Positions 24,635 through 34,802 of a DNA stretch of 64,000 nucleotides are shown in pieces. The notes below the pieces were generated by a model. That model had not been told where the DNA came from and made no database searches. It saw only the letters and a program-made list of their open reading frames with translations. This DNA comes from Knoxdaviesia capensis. Taxonomy: Eukaryota; Ascomycota; Sordariomycetes; Microascales; Gondwanamycetaceae. Every line of letters starts with the position of its first letter. Position 1 is the first letter of the stretch. The stretch lies in contig LNGK01000004.1 in the NCBI GenBank assembly GCA_001510575.1, forward strand, positions 3,222,667 to 3,286,666. The letters run 5' to 3'. The position numbers and the translations under genes are program-made.

Positions 24635-24654
24635 GGCCGGAATGATTTCCGGCC
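24635..24654. promoter_or_regulatory. GGCCGGAA-N4-TTCCGGCC inverted repeat, copy 1
   Basis: A perfect inverted repeat with 8-base arms and spacer TGAT, followed by TCA, 248 bp upstream of the IDO ATG. It contains CGG and CCG half-sites, as used by dimeric Zn2Cys6 activators. A second copy lies at 25505-25523. Confidence 0.45.
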
Positions 24655-25460
24655 TCAAAAGTGGGGCTCCGGAGCACCATCGGACGTGATTTCTGAAGGA
24701 TCCCCCCCCAAGACAAGACGACAGGGGGGTTTCAGCGGTGATAACAGCAAAAAAGCAAGTGCCGAGACCAGGAAATGGACACGTAGCGGGCGCAGTGTTA
24801 TCTTCTTCTCCCTTTTCTTTGTTCGTGACTTTTTTCAGGGATGACCCTCCTTATCTTCAGACTCGGGGTAAGCGCTTATGGATGCAGTTGGGGATTGTTG
24901 TCACCGGTCTTTGTCTGGGTATTTTCTTGCGTAACAGGAAAGCAAACGGGGAGTCGGGATGAGGTGGATGGGAGGAGAGTGGTGTGTGCTATCGATGAAC
25001 CAGTGGACGCTCAACTTATATGGAAGTATCAATGGTTGGACTAAATGGCAGCAGTATATGGGAGGACTGACTGGCCACTCTTCGCCCGCTCGTCCGCTTA
25101 CACTGAATGCATCACGAGAATATTCCCAACCGGGAGTGAACAGCCGCAGACGGAAACAAAAGTCCACCCGACTTATCTTCCACTTCTCGTGTCGCTCGTA
25201 TGCTACATGCCATTTCCGACATGCATCCGACAATCGGAGAGGGGAAAGAATGGCGATTACCAGTGAAGTCGGGTTGGCCGGGTCGTGTGCGACATGGGAC
25301 GGCAGAAAGGAAACACGAAAAGGAAAAAAAGAGCATCAGTGCTGGGGACGTGGCACTCAGGAGGGAGAGGAAGAGGGGAAAAATCCCATTTCATGCGGTT
25401 GGGGGACTTTTAGGTAATAGATAAGAGAAAAGTTTCTGGGCTGTGCTCAAATTTCCGACG

Positions 25461-25490
25461 CTGCCCGGCCCTGCCCGGCCCTGCCCGGCC
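25461..25490. repeat. Tandem decamer repeat
   Basis: Three exact consecutive copies of CTGCCCGGCC, ending 14 bases before the second GGCCGGAA palindrome. Confidence 0.85.
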
Positions 25491-25504
25491 GGTGATGGTG
25501 GGTT

Positions 25505-25523
25505 GGCCGGAACGATTCCGGCC
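25505..25523. promoter_or_regulatory. GGCCGGAA-N3-TTCCGGCC inverted repeat, copy 2
   Basis: The same 8-base arms as at 24635-24654 and the same TCA following, but with a 3-base spacer (CGA). It lies about 1.1 kb upstream of the IDO start and 2 kb upstream of the divergent gene. Confidence 0.4.
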
Positions 25524-25805
25524 TCAGTCGGAGAAGGGAGAGTGGTCTGTGAGTGGGCGCACGCTTAGTCAGAGTCACAGGGCGATAAGAGGTAGACGTG
25601 AGAACCAGAGAGCACAAGAGAGCAAACTGGGGGGGGGAGTGAAAATGGCGGTGTCGGAACACTGCTCCGTGGTTGGTGAGAGGGGTCCCTGCGATGGCAT
25701 TCTCGTTGGTCCGCCAGCACAGACGTCGACTTGCCGTTGTTTGCTGGATCATTCCAGTCTGCCGCCCGTGCCGGGGTGCTGCAGACTGGCGAGCATTCCG
25801 GATGC

Positions 25806-25820
25806 TTAGGGTTAGGGTTA
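25806..25820. repeat. Telomere-type repeat (TTAGGG)n
   Basis: TTAGGGTTAGGGTTA, two and a half units, in the opposite orientation to the copy at 20152-20165. Confidence 0.6.
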
Positions 25821-25971
25821 TCCATCTCTCCATGCTTGGTTTGCTCTTGCTGCGGGCTCTTGCAGCTGAAAATCCAGAACATAAACTGCCACCCGATCGG
25901 CAGAACTCTTGCCGCCGACTCGTTCTCAATCAGGCCAACACAGCGAGCGGGTTTCCGGTTGCACAGTGGAC

Positions 25972-25977
<6 letters not shown>

Positions 25978-26004
<27 letters not shown>
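25978..26004. repeat. GA microsatellite
   Basis: About 13 uninterrupted GA units in non-coding DNA. Confidence 0.85.
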
Positions 26005-27456
26005 TGCCGTCTCTTAGTAACTCTGGGTCCCTCCACGGGGATATCGCCTTATCGCCTTATCGCGCAGGTCTTTGCCACTGAACGTGGCTGACACGTTTTT
26101 AACGTGTGCATCACCAGAGCACGGAAAGAGCCAGGGCTGCATCGTCGCTTCCGAGCCTGCCGGAGACGCCTCGATTAGGTAAGGTCCAGCACAAAATGGA
26201 CGTTGTTTTACAATTCCTTCTTCTTCATACATATCAACGTTGAACCGTGATAGCTTCACGGTGAGGTCCTATTTATATCGAGGAGGGGCCAGTTTCCCGA
26301 CCATTCTTCTCCGAGACAAGACTGGCACCGAGACAACAATGGGCTGGTTGCAGACCCTAACGACAGCCAATCTAGGGTTCTCCCGCCTTGCCCATTGGGG
26401 ATGCCCGAGCCACACCGCCCGCTTACTGCATGATGCACATGTCTTCCAACAATCAAAAAGACCACACAGATTGCATCGTGGCTGGTCTCGCGCCATGTGT
26501 CATCTGGCAGCCAAGTCTTACAAGCAAGCCCTTTGGCGGTCTTAGTCTGTCGCTGACACCGCATGTCTTCTCTATCTCACCTACACACGCACTCCCGCCC
26601 GCCCTCTGAGAGAGAGGCGGGATAGGCGAGGAGGACAGGGAAAAAAAGAGACATGTCAAGTCCAATGCAACCTACATTCGGCTTTTCACTCTCTGTCTGT
26701 CCTGTTTCTGCCCACTCCCCGTTTGGTGGCTAGCGGCACACAACGTGCATATCAGCGTGGCAGGCCAACCAAGAGAGACACAAGTTTCAATGCTCCCCAT
26801 CCCGCCGGTCCATTTGAAAAGCAAAAAGACCGGTGCTGCTTAGTTGAAGGATCTTCCCGGCACGTTCATTCTGGGCTTAGTCCAGAAGTCTCCCCATCCC
26901 AGTGCGTCCGTGTGTGTGTGTGTGTGTTGCTGCTCTTCGGACCCCCGACACACCACCAATGGCCGAAAATGTGATGGATGGGGTTGCAGATTTGCCTACC
27001 ATTGTTGCTTCCTCTTGCTGGCCTGGTTATTTCCTATTGATGACTGCCTCAAAAAGACTGTTTCCCCATGGCGCTACTGCAATGCTCGGCTGCGTCGTCT
27101 TTCTGTGTGTCGCACATCAGACACAGCTCCGGCCTTTCTCTCTTTCTGATTCTTCTCGTCCTTCTCTTCTATTCTTCTTCTTTCCAAACCTTTTGCTCAT
27201 AGCTGTTTATCCTTGCATTTCGAAGCCACAGAGCGAATTCGAGAGGGAAGAAAGAAAATACTGCGCATACGACAGGGCGACAGCAAACAATGCGGCAATC
27301 CTACACCACCGCTTGGTAGCTGAATTTCTCTTTATGTTTCTTTAGTGTTCGGGAAACTTTTTCTGTCCTGCGGGAAGCCCTGCGGCGGAGGGGCTTCTTT
27401 TTATAACTCGTTGACTTGCCCGATTTTCGCGCTTCTCATATTTTGCTTTGAATTTT

Positions 27457-27464
27457 TGACGTCA
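27457..27464. promoter_or_regulatory. CRE octamer TGACGTCA
   Basis: A perfect ATF/CREB-type palindrome 34 bp upstream of the start codon of the Cys-rich membrane protein gene. Fungal bZIP factors of the AtfA type bind this sequence in stress-responsive promoters. Confidence 0.45.
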
Positions 27465-27498
27465 ATATAGAATTCAACTCGCCGCGGTTCCTGCAAAT

Positions 27499-28936
27499 AT
27501 GCGATTTGCGGCGCCCTGCCACCCGGAGCCGAAGTGGCTGTTAGCGGCTGTGGCGCTGGCCGTCGGCGCTGGCGCCCCGGTCGTGACGGCCGCCGAATTC
27601 GCCGCGCTGCAGTTTCCCGAGCTCGGAATCAACCCGCGTTTCTACGTCACCGACTCGTCGCCGCTGGAAAAGCGCCAGGGCTGCAGCGGAACTGCGCATC
27701 CGTGTAAGTTATGATTATCTGAACTACGTAACCTTTAGTAGACGAAACTCTACTAACTGGCTGCAATCTCAATGTTTAGGCGACGATGTCGGTGGGCTGC
27801 TCCGATGCTGTCCCAACTCCCAATACTGCTACATCGGAGCAAACCTCGAACCCCGGTGTTGTCTGTTCGGAAACCCCTGTGACGACCGGTGCTCGTTCAG
27901 CAGTTACCTATGCACCGTGACGCGGACCATCAGCGACACCGCCACCGCCGTCACAACATGCTGTCCGAAGCGGTGCTCGCAATCCAGCTTCTACCTATGC
28001 GCCATGACCGCCGCCACCGCCGATGACGAGTCTGTCAATACCGACGCATTTGAGTGTTGTCCGTACACGCTCGGCTGCAACAACGGCAAGTGCGTGACAC
28101 CCACCACGTTCTCCACCAGCACGTCCTCGTCGCCGCTGGTCACCGCCATCGACGAAGGCTGCACCACCAGCCAGTTCCGCTGTGCTGACGGCCTGGGCTG
28201 CTGCAACAACGGCAATCTGTGCTCCCACCTGTCAGGCTCGCCCGTGTGCGTAACCGGCGCCTCCTCGCCCGACAACAGCGACGGCGGCGGCGGTCTGTCC
28301 ACCGGGGCCAAGGCGGGTATCGGCGTCGGCGTGAGTCTCGGCGTTGTGCTCTCGGCGGCAGCGTTCTTGTGTATCTTGGTCCGCAAGCGCGGCCAACATG
28401 CCCGCGTCCAGTCGAGCGCCGAGGGCCCCCTCGCGCCCGGCCAAGACGGATTCACCGAGACCACGAGCGACACGCCGACCTACAGCGGGGGCCTCGCGCA
28501 GTACGTCGGGCCCGACGCCGTGGCGGGGCCGTACACCGACACCGACGATCACGTGCCCGACTCGCCGATCAAGCCCCGTGTTGCGGGCTCCGCGCTGCCG
28601 TACCACCCGGACGACATTGCGCCGCCTGTCGAGATCTTCACCACAGCGCCTAAGTCGCCGGTGGCTGTCTCGCCGCTGGCCCCGGCCTCGCCGTTCCCGG
28701 ATTCGCTGGAGCACCGGTTTGAGCTGTACGGGTCGGAGCCGGTGGAGGTGCTGGTGCCTGCAAAGAAGGCCGAGTCGTCAGATACGGAGAGGCTGATTGA
28801 CGAGACGCAGGCTGAGAAGGTGGGGGATGTGGAGGGGGATGTGAAGGCGGATGTGAACGCGAAGGAGGCGCCGGAAGAGCCTGAAAAGCAGGCCCCACAA
28901 CCTGAATCGCCGATGAACGAGAAGGAGAAGCGGTGA
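27499..28936 (+). CDS. Cys-rich single-pass membrane protein
   Basis: Two exons, 27499-27703 and 27780-28936, separated by a 76-nt phase-1 intron (donor T|GTAAGT, branch ACTAAC, acceptor TTTAG), encode 453 residues. In order: an N-terminal signal or anchor segment (LLAAVALAVGAGAPVVTAAE); a Kex2-type site LEKRQ near residue 60; a Cys-rich extracellular region to about residue 215, with repeated CC pairs (LLRCCPNSQYC, TTCCPKRC, GLGCCNNGNLC); a Gly/Ser linker; one transmembrane helix at about 245-270 followed by RKR; and a ~180-residue cytoplasmic tail that becomes acidic towards the end. The layout resembles fungal wall sensors and surface proteins of the WSC/Mid2 style, but the Cys spacing matches no family I can name. 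A TGACGTCA octamer sits just upstream of the start. Confidence 0.8.
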
Positions 28937-29564
28937 GGTCGCTGGTATGATAGAATGTTTTTCTTGCGATGCGTTCTTTGCGTCTGAACCATTGTGTTTT
29001 CCTTTGCCTTTCTTCACTTCGAGGTTGAATCTGTTTGAGTATGCTGTCCCTTCCCAAATCCCTCCTTCTAGTTTGAACATTCACACGGCACATCATGTAC
29101 GCTGTCCGCAGGTAAATTGCGACGAAAGAGAGCGAGTAGCAAGTCTATAACAATAATAGCAAAAACAAAAGAAAAAAGAAATCAATCGCTGCACCCGCCA
29201 TCACCATGTGAACCACCATCCCCAATCCCCGAGAAAACCAGTCGAGCAAACATTACGCAGCGAAAAGAAAACAAAAAAACAATTTGACGGAACAAAAACA
29301 AAACGGAAGAGGCAACTTCCGGTCCCCAGAACTCCTTGCAGTAAAAAAGAAAACAAATCAAATTCAGACGGCTTTTGCATAACCCTAAGAAGAAAGGGAA
29401 TTGAAAGAGGAGCGGAGGATAAAAATAGTGAAGAGTGGAATGATTGGCGTGACGGGCCTATGAAGAAACTCAACGTAGAATGAATAGGAACTCTACTAAA
29501 CAGACTCATGGCAGAGCTCGAACGAGGTCGAACAGCCGGATATGGCAATTTCCAGGCACGGCGT
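28937..29564. other. Convergent intergenic region
   Basis: About 630 bases between the stop codons of convergent genes. It is A-rich on the + strand from 29150 to 29460 and presumably holds both 3' UTRs. No gene seen. Confidence 0.6.
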
Positions 29565-30592
29565 CTAGGCGACCACGCCGCCGAAGGGGGTGCTGGTGTG
29601 CAGGTCGCGGACCAGATCCTCAACACTACTGAGGTGGCGACCAAGCAGGGCCTGCTTCTCCTCGGTGGACAGGGTGAGGCCGAAGTCGTCGTCGTCGACG
29701 GGGCCGCCGTCGGACGGGCGGCGGGCGAACGCGCTGGCGAGCTTGGAGGGGCTGCGCGGCAGCAGCAGGTCGGAGGCGAGGCCGCCGGCGCCGACGGCCT
29801 CCGACGCAGCGGCAATAGCAGTAGCACTGGGGATGGTCGGGGTTTCGGGCATGAGGTAGAAATACAGGAACTCGACCAGCTTCATCTTGACCTCGCGGGA
29901 CGTCGAGCGCGACTTAAACAGCGTCGTGATTATCAGCAGGCCGTCGAGGGCTTCAAAGGTGCGCGTGTTCTGCGGGGTGTCGATCAGCGCGGTCACCAGT
30001 GTCAGGAGCGTAGCCGACTGGATCGCGGGGCAATTGACGGGTTCCAGGAGGTCGAGGAGGAGCTGTGGAAAGGAGAGAAGAAGGGGGGGGGGCCATTAGA
30101 TACTGCTTCTTCAGGTGGTGGCCTGTTGCCAGTGGTACGAGAGGTGGCCAGAGTACTCACGTTCATGAACTGTTCCCGCGAGAACAGCGACTTGCTGGGC
30201 GGGTGCACCAGCAGGATGCCCTGGATGAGGTCTAGGGCGCTCAGGATGAGCAGGTCGTTCTGGCCGTCGGCGCCCTTGCCCATGAGGCGATCGAGCGTGT
30301 TGATGAGGCGCAGGGCCACGTTCCACTCGAAGCCCTCCTGCAGCTTGAAGAACTCCTGGAAGGCCGGGTCGCGGCCGAGGTCGCCCAGCTTCTTGTCGTG
30401 CGGCTTGGCCGGAGCCGCCGCGGCGTCCGGCTCGTCCTTAGGCGATCCGGGCGGCGACGGCTCGTCGAACTGCGGCGGCGAGGAGAGGCAGATCTGCGCG
30501 AGCAGGCTTTCGATCTGCCGCAGACCCTTGCGGACCTTGGGCCCGTCGTACGACGACAGGTTGTCGAAGGCGAGAGAGAGGAGAGCTTCCAT
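29565..30592 (-). CDS. cdc14: Septation initiation network protein Cdc14 (SIN component)
   Basis: This is the fungal SIN Cdc14 family, unrelated to the Cdc14 phosphatase. In fission yeast it binds the Sid1 kinase at the spindle pole and is needed for septum formation. Exons 30592-30161 and 30062-29565, with a 98-nt phase-0 intron (donor AAC|GTGAGT, acceptor CCACAG), give 309 residues. The start MEALLSLAFDNLSSYDGPKV, and the helical stretches FKLQEGFEWNVALRLINTLD and FMN-LLLDLLEPVNCPAIQSA across the splice junction, fit the family. The C-terminal part has VKMKLVEFLYFYLMPE followed by a Ser/Pro-rich linker. Between about residues 38 and 70 there is a Pro/Ala-rich insert, a common place for variation. 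Domain continuity across the junction makes the intron firm. Confidence 0.88.
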
Positions 30593-33500
30593 TGCGCGTT
30601 GCCGGGGGGGGGGTGGTTGAGGGTGCAGCGGTGTGCAAGGAGGAAGTTTGAGAGTGGTCTGTTTAAGAGAACAGAAGAGGTGCTGAAGTTGTCTTGAGGG
30701 AGATAGGACGAGAGATCAGGGAGAAATAGATCTTGTGAGGGTAGATGAAAGCTTGGAGACTGAGTGTCTCGTGCCAGTCTATAGCAGACCTAGACAACGG
30801 ATGGAATGTTGCTTCTTGATGCCAATATCAAGGAACGGGTATCACTCAAGAGTAAGAGAAAAACACAATAGAGTCAATATGACGGTGGTGAGAAGAAGAA
30901 GAGCAAAGACCAGACATGGCACACAAAAAGAGATAATCAAAGGAAGAGGTCTAAAGTAAAGTATAGTAATAACGACATAGAGGTGAAGAGAAGAAAGATA
31001 TCGTGGAGGCAGTACCTGATCAAGAGTATGAAGAGAGAAAGAAAGAACCAGAATAGAGAAAACAGCTCCAAGATAAATAAAGACAGCTAATGTGGATATT
31101 ATACTGCACGTAATCAAAGTCATCTCAGGAAGAAGAGTAGCTATAACAGAAGGTCTCACCAGAATATGGGGTCATATATAGGAACGGAATGGTCGCCTGG
31201 TGATACTTTTTTTTTCTGTTGAGGTTGAGACTGACGATGCATGGGTAAAGAAGAAAGAAAATAATATTTCTGGCTGGCCCGGCAACAGGGCGCTTGCAGC
31301 TGCCAACAGCTGGTTAGACGAGCGGCTGTTATTGGCTGGACACTTGGACTGTGCCTGGGCCGTTCGGGTCCCTGAACGAACACTGTTATAGGTGGGTTTC
31401 TGTGCCGCGGGGCACATATAGCCGCTAAAGCTTAGGGCCGGAGCACCTGCAGATTTGCGGAAGGCCACTGCGAGTTTTCTGGCGGCTGGCTTCCATGGAA
31501 ACAGGTGCTGGCAGCTGTACTGTACGTGGCTGCAACATAACAGTGGCAGGCCGGCTTTGAAACGCCGTTTGCTTCGACGGAGTCTGTCCGCCGTTTGGGT
31601 AAACAGAATGACAGCGTTTCCGATGTTTCTTTTTCTGGAAGATCCGCGGGCTTGGGTGTGACATCGCTACGAGGCTAATGGTACTACAAAAAGACCCGAG
31701 CTGGCTATAACCCAGGTGGTTGTTGTTTGTTGGATGGGAAATGGTGTTCGTCCCGCCGTACTAGACTCTGAAGTTGTATCCTTGAGATGCTGTTTGCTGG
31801 CGGGCCGTTGACCTATATCGAGGTTCACACTCTCCAGACAGGACTCTTCTCAGTCTGTGTGTCCTTTCATTGATGTGAATGGAGGAGATCTGGCATCACT
31901 TCCAGGACATCAACGCGTGTCTGAAGTCTGTGTACGCATCAACTGAGGCGCATTACTTCCTCAAGAGGATCCTCCTCTCTTCCGAATTACCTGCGGAAAA
32001 ACAGGTTCACCGCGCCTGTGAACTCGGGCGATCAAACAAGCCGTGATCCATGTCCATGTTGACGCCCCAAGACACAGCATCCCATGGGAGCGGCGGCTCT
32101 GGCTCTCTCTGTCTCTGGATTTATACCAAGATGCAGTTGTGATCGCATACCCATCTTGGGATATAAAAGGAGAGACGTCGCCGGTGATATCGTTCGTAAT
32201 AAGTATCTCCCATCGGCATTGATTCGAGACGTCACAATTCCAAACAGGGAAGTTATGCAACGCGGAACTGCCCTTCACAGTTCACAGTGAACGGAGAGAG
32301 GAAGCCATGCCCGCCTCCACAGAATCATCAGTAGTATACGCAACATGGCCATAGTGCATAAAGCCACAAATCGTGAAACGAACCAAGTAACTGACTCTTG
32401 AATCTAATGGTACGTCTCCTCCTTCCGGTATCTCAAGTTGCCTCCTGTGGAGTTACTGTGGACGACACAGTCGTTTCTTTCTGTTTCTCACCCCCTGATA
32501 ACCCCGAATTTCCCAACCGATGATCGGGGCCTTTCTCTCACATGCAGTCCGTTTTGAAGCAGTTGCAAGGAGAAACACACACACACACACACACATACAT
32601 AAAAAAAGAAGAAAAAAAGGAAGAAAAAAAAGAGGGAGAACGGACACCGTTTGTCTCAAAAAAGTGAGCAGACCAACCAGCGAAGACATGGCAGAGTCTC
32701 CCGCCTGCCTGCATGGCCCGTGTACGGAGGGGAGCCATGCCTGTCCGTGGACAACAACTCTCTCCTTCTCTTTCGTTTTCAATGCAGAAACCCCGACATG
32801 TGCCGCCCCTTGCGGTGAGACTCTTGATGTTGGTTGTCTCAGGCCATGCAGAGTGCGTTGGAAAGACAGGAAGGCATCTGATCGATAACCCCGGGGGTTG
32901 GCTTTGTTTCTTCTTCCTGGCGTGAAGTTCGAGCTTTGGGATGTCCGTAGCGAAACAGGACCGGCAACCCACCAATCCAATGGTAGGCATGCCGTTTGCT
33001 GCACTGGAGTCTGTACAGTCGATTTACTTTTGTGATCAGACGTCATCGTCATTGATGGACGCTGCTCATCCTGCGACAACCCCCCCCTCTCTCTCTCTCC
33101 TCGCCCATTTCAATCTTCGCCAGTGTCGCACCGAGTTCTCTCTCGTCTTTCATCTTCTCTTCTCTCTCCTCTCCACATTCCCTTTTTAAAACTGCAATCT
33201 CCCATCTCCATCCCTCCCACTTGGTTTTCTTGGTTCGCCGCTTGCCTGATCGACACGTACAGTAGATATCGGCTGAATATTCACCGTCCGTGGTTTTCGA
33301 CCGGACTGGCCCAGCTTTTGGCCGGTTTTCCTTCTCATCATCCTATCCCTTCTCTCCTCTGCGGATCTTGTTGATAGCCCCAAAGAGGTTGATCCAGACA
33401 CCCAGTTAGCAAAGAGAGAGAGAAATCGCGGGAAAGGGAGAGAGAGCTGAGCACTCATAAAGCTCGGCGATTGCCCGTGTTTGTGTCTCGTTTGCGCACC

Positions 33501-34802
33501 CGACATTGATTGTTGCTTTTCCTTTTCGCTTTCTCGAAATCTGACCACCAGCTCGCACCTTGCACACACACCACACTCACATCTGACTTTCCGGTTGAGA
33601 TCCAAAACTCCACCCGTCGATTGATATCATTCTTAACAGCCAGAACCAATAGGTACGTCGTCACAAGTTCAAATCTCAAGGCGTAGAAGATTACATAACC
33701 CCCCCAAGTGGGGTCAGATTGCTCCTTCCTTGCCGTGATGCTCTCTGGCAATGGCAATGGTGTGTTCGATGGAATGGAAGGAGCCTGTCCAGATGACGTT
33801 GCCCCAGCCCTCCTCCTCCTTGCGCGTGTGGAAGGTGCGACCCAGAGAAATGCCAAATGGCCCAAAAAATCTCCGCTTCTATCCGATCGTGACACGGCCA
33901 GGTTTTACAGCATGTTCAACCCACGCGACCACGATCGCACCTTCCCCGCCCCCGAGCAACAGGTAGTCCCTTCGGAGAGTTCCTTCCTTCTCAACCCCCA
34001 CTCTCCTCCATCTGATAAGAAGCCAGTATCACCAGTTCTGGGTTTCCAGCTTCATTTCCTGAAGAGAGGAAGAAGACGTTCAAACAAGCCCTAGTGCGGT
34101 CATTGGGTGGATTGTCACCCGCCCACGCCAAAAACAAAAACCGGAAAAAATCACATGCTTGGATTTTGCCCTGGTCAGCTCAGCACTGCATGCGTACCAG
34201 AGTTGAGGTCCACTTTGGGTTCAATTTCTGCCTGCCTGCATAGTTAACAACAGCATCATGGCCCCGCCAAAGCTGCTGCGTATTCGGCTGCCTCAACAGT
34301 TGAGAATAGCTTCACAATCGGGTGATTCAATCTCCCAATGCCACCCGCACCCACAAATGCTTCCACCTCGGATGGGCAGTCGGGGATTTTCCCCGTCCTA
34401 CGGAAAAAAAAACAAAGAAACAAAAAACCTGGATAGGGCTTTGCTTGTGAAGGATTCCTAGCTAACGGCTCTGATTTCTGTTTACAGTTTAGACCAAACG
34501 GCGCACTCCTCCATGCGCCGCAGTGCAAAAGCCCGAATTTCTGCAGCTTGGCGAGAAGAGAACAGCTTGACAATAACAGAAAAAGAACTGGCCTGTTACA
34601 TTAAATCGCCACCACCGCCTTCTTTTCCCCCCCGCCATAAAACATAAAGTTGTTGAGCTCCACCGCAAGCCCACAAACGGTGACCAGCGCCGTCATCGCC
34701 AAAACCCTTCCCCCCCCATTTTATTTAATATTTTCGAGTCTCCATTTACGAGCAAATATTTACATATAATCCAGCAGCTGGCCCGGCCCGGTTAGCGTTC
34801 AC
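30593..34802. other. Divergent intergenic region between cdc14 and the GGPP synthase gene
   Basis: About 4.2 kb with no supported gene. The cdc14-proximal 550 bases are purine-rich on the + strand (CT-rich in cdc14 sense), as in a fungal promoter. A CA microsatellite lies at 32575-32595. A 128-codon frame at 33708-34094 (+) and a 146-codon frame at 33455-33895 (-) overlap each other, and neither has a domain. The interval before 34802 has no clear TATA box. Confidence 0.55.
32575..32595. repeat. CA microsatellite
   Basis: About ten CA units in non-coding DNA. Confidence 0.85.

Larger units (their letters stand above)
24388..27498. other. Divergent intergenic region between IDO and the membrane-protein gene
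   Basis: About 3.1 kb with no supported gene; open frames here are short and domain-free. It must contain two divergent promoters. Listed separately are two copies of a GGCCGGAA inverted repeat, telomere-type repeats, a decamer tandem repeat, a GA microsatellite and a CRE-type octamer close to the right-hand gene. Confidence 0.6.

Noticed and set aside
25978..26004. Regular short repeats as a possible CRISPR-like array
   Set aside because: They are simple dinucleotide microsatellites without spacers; a CRISPR array is not expected in a fungal nuclear genome.
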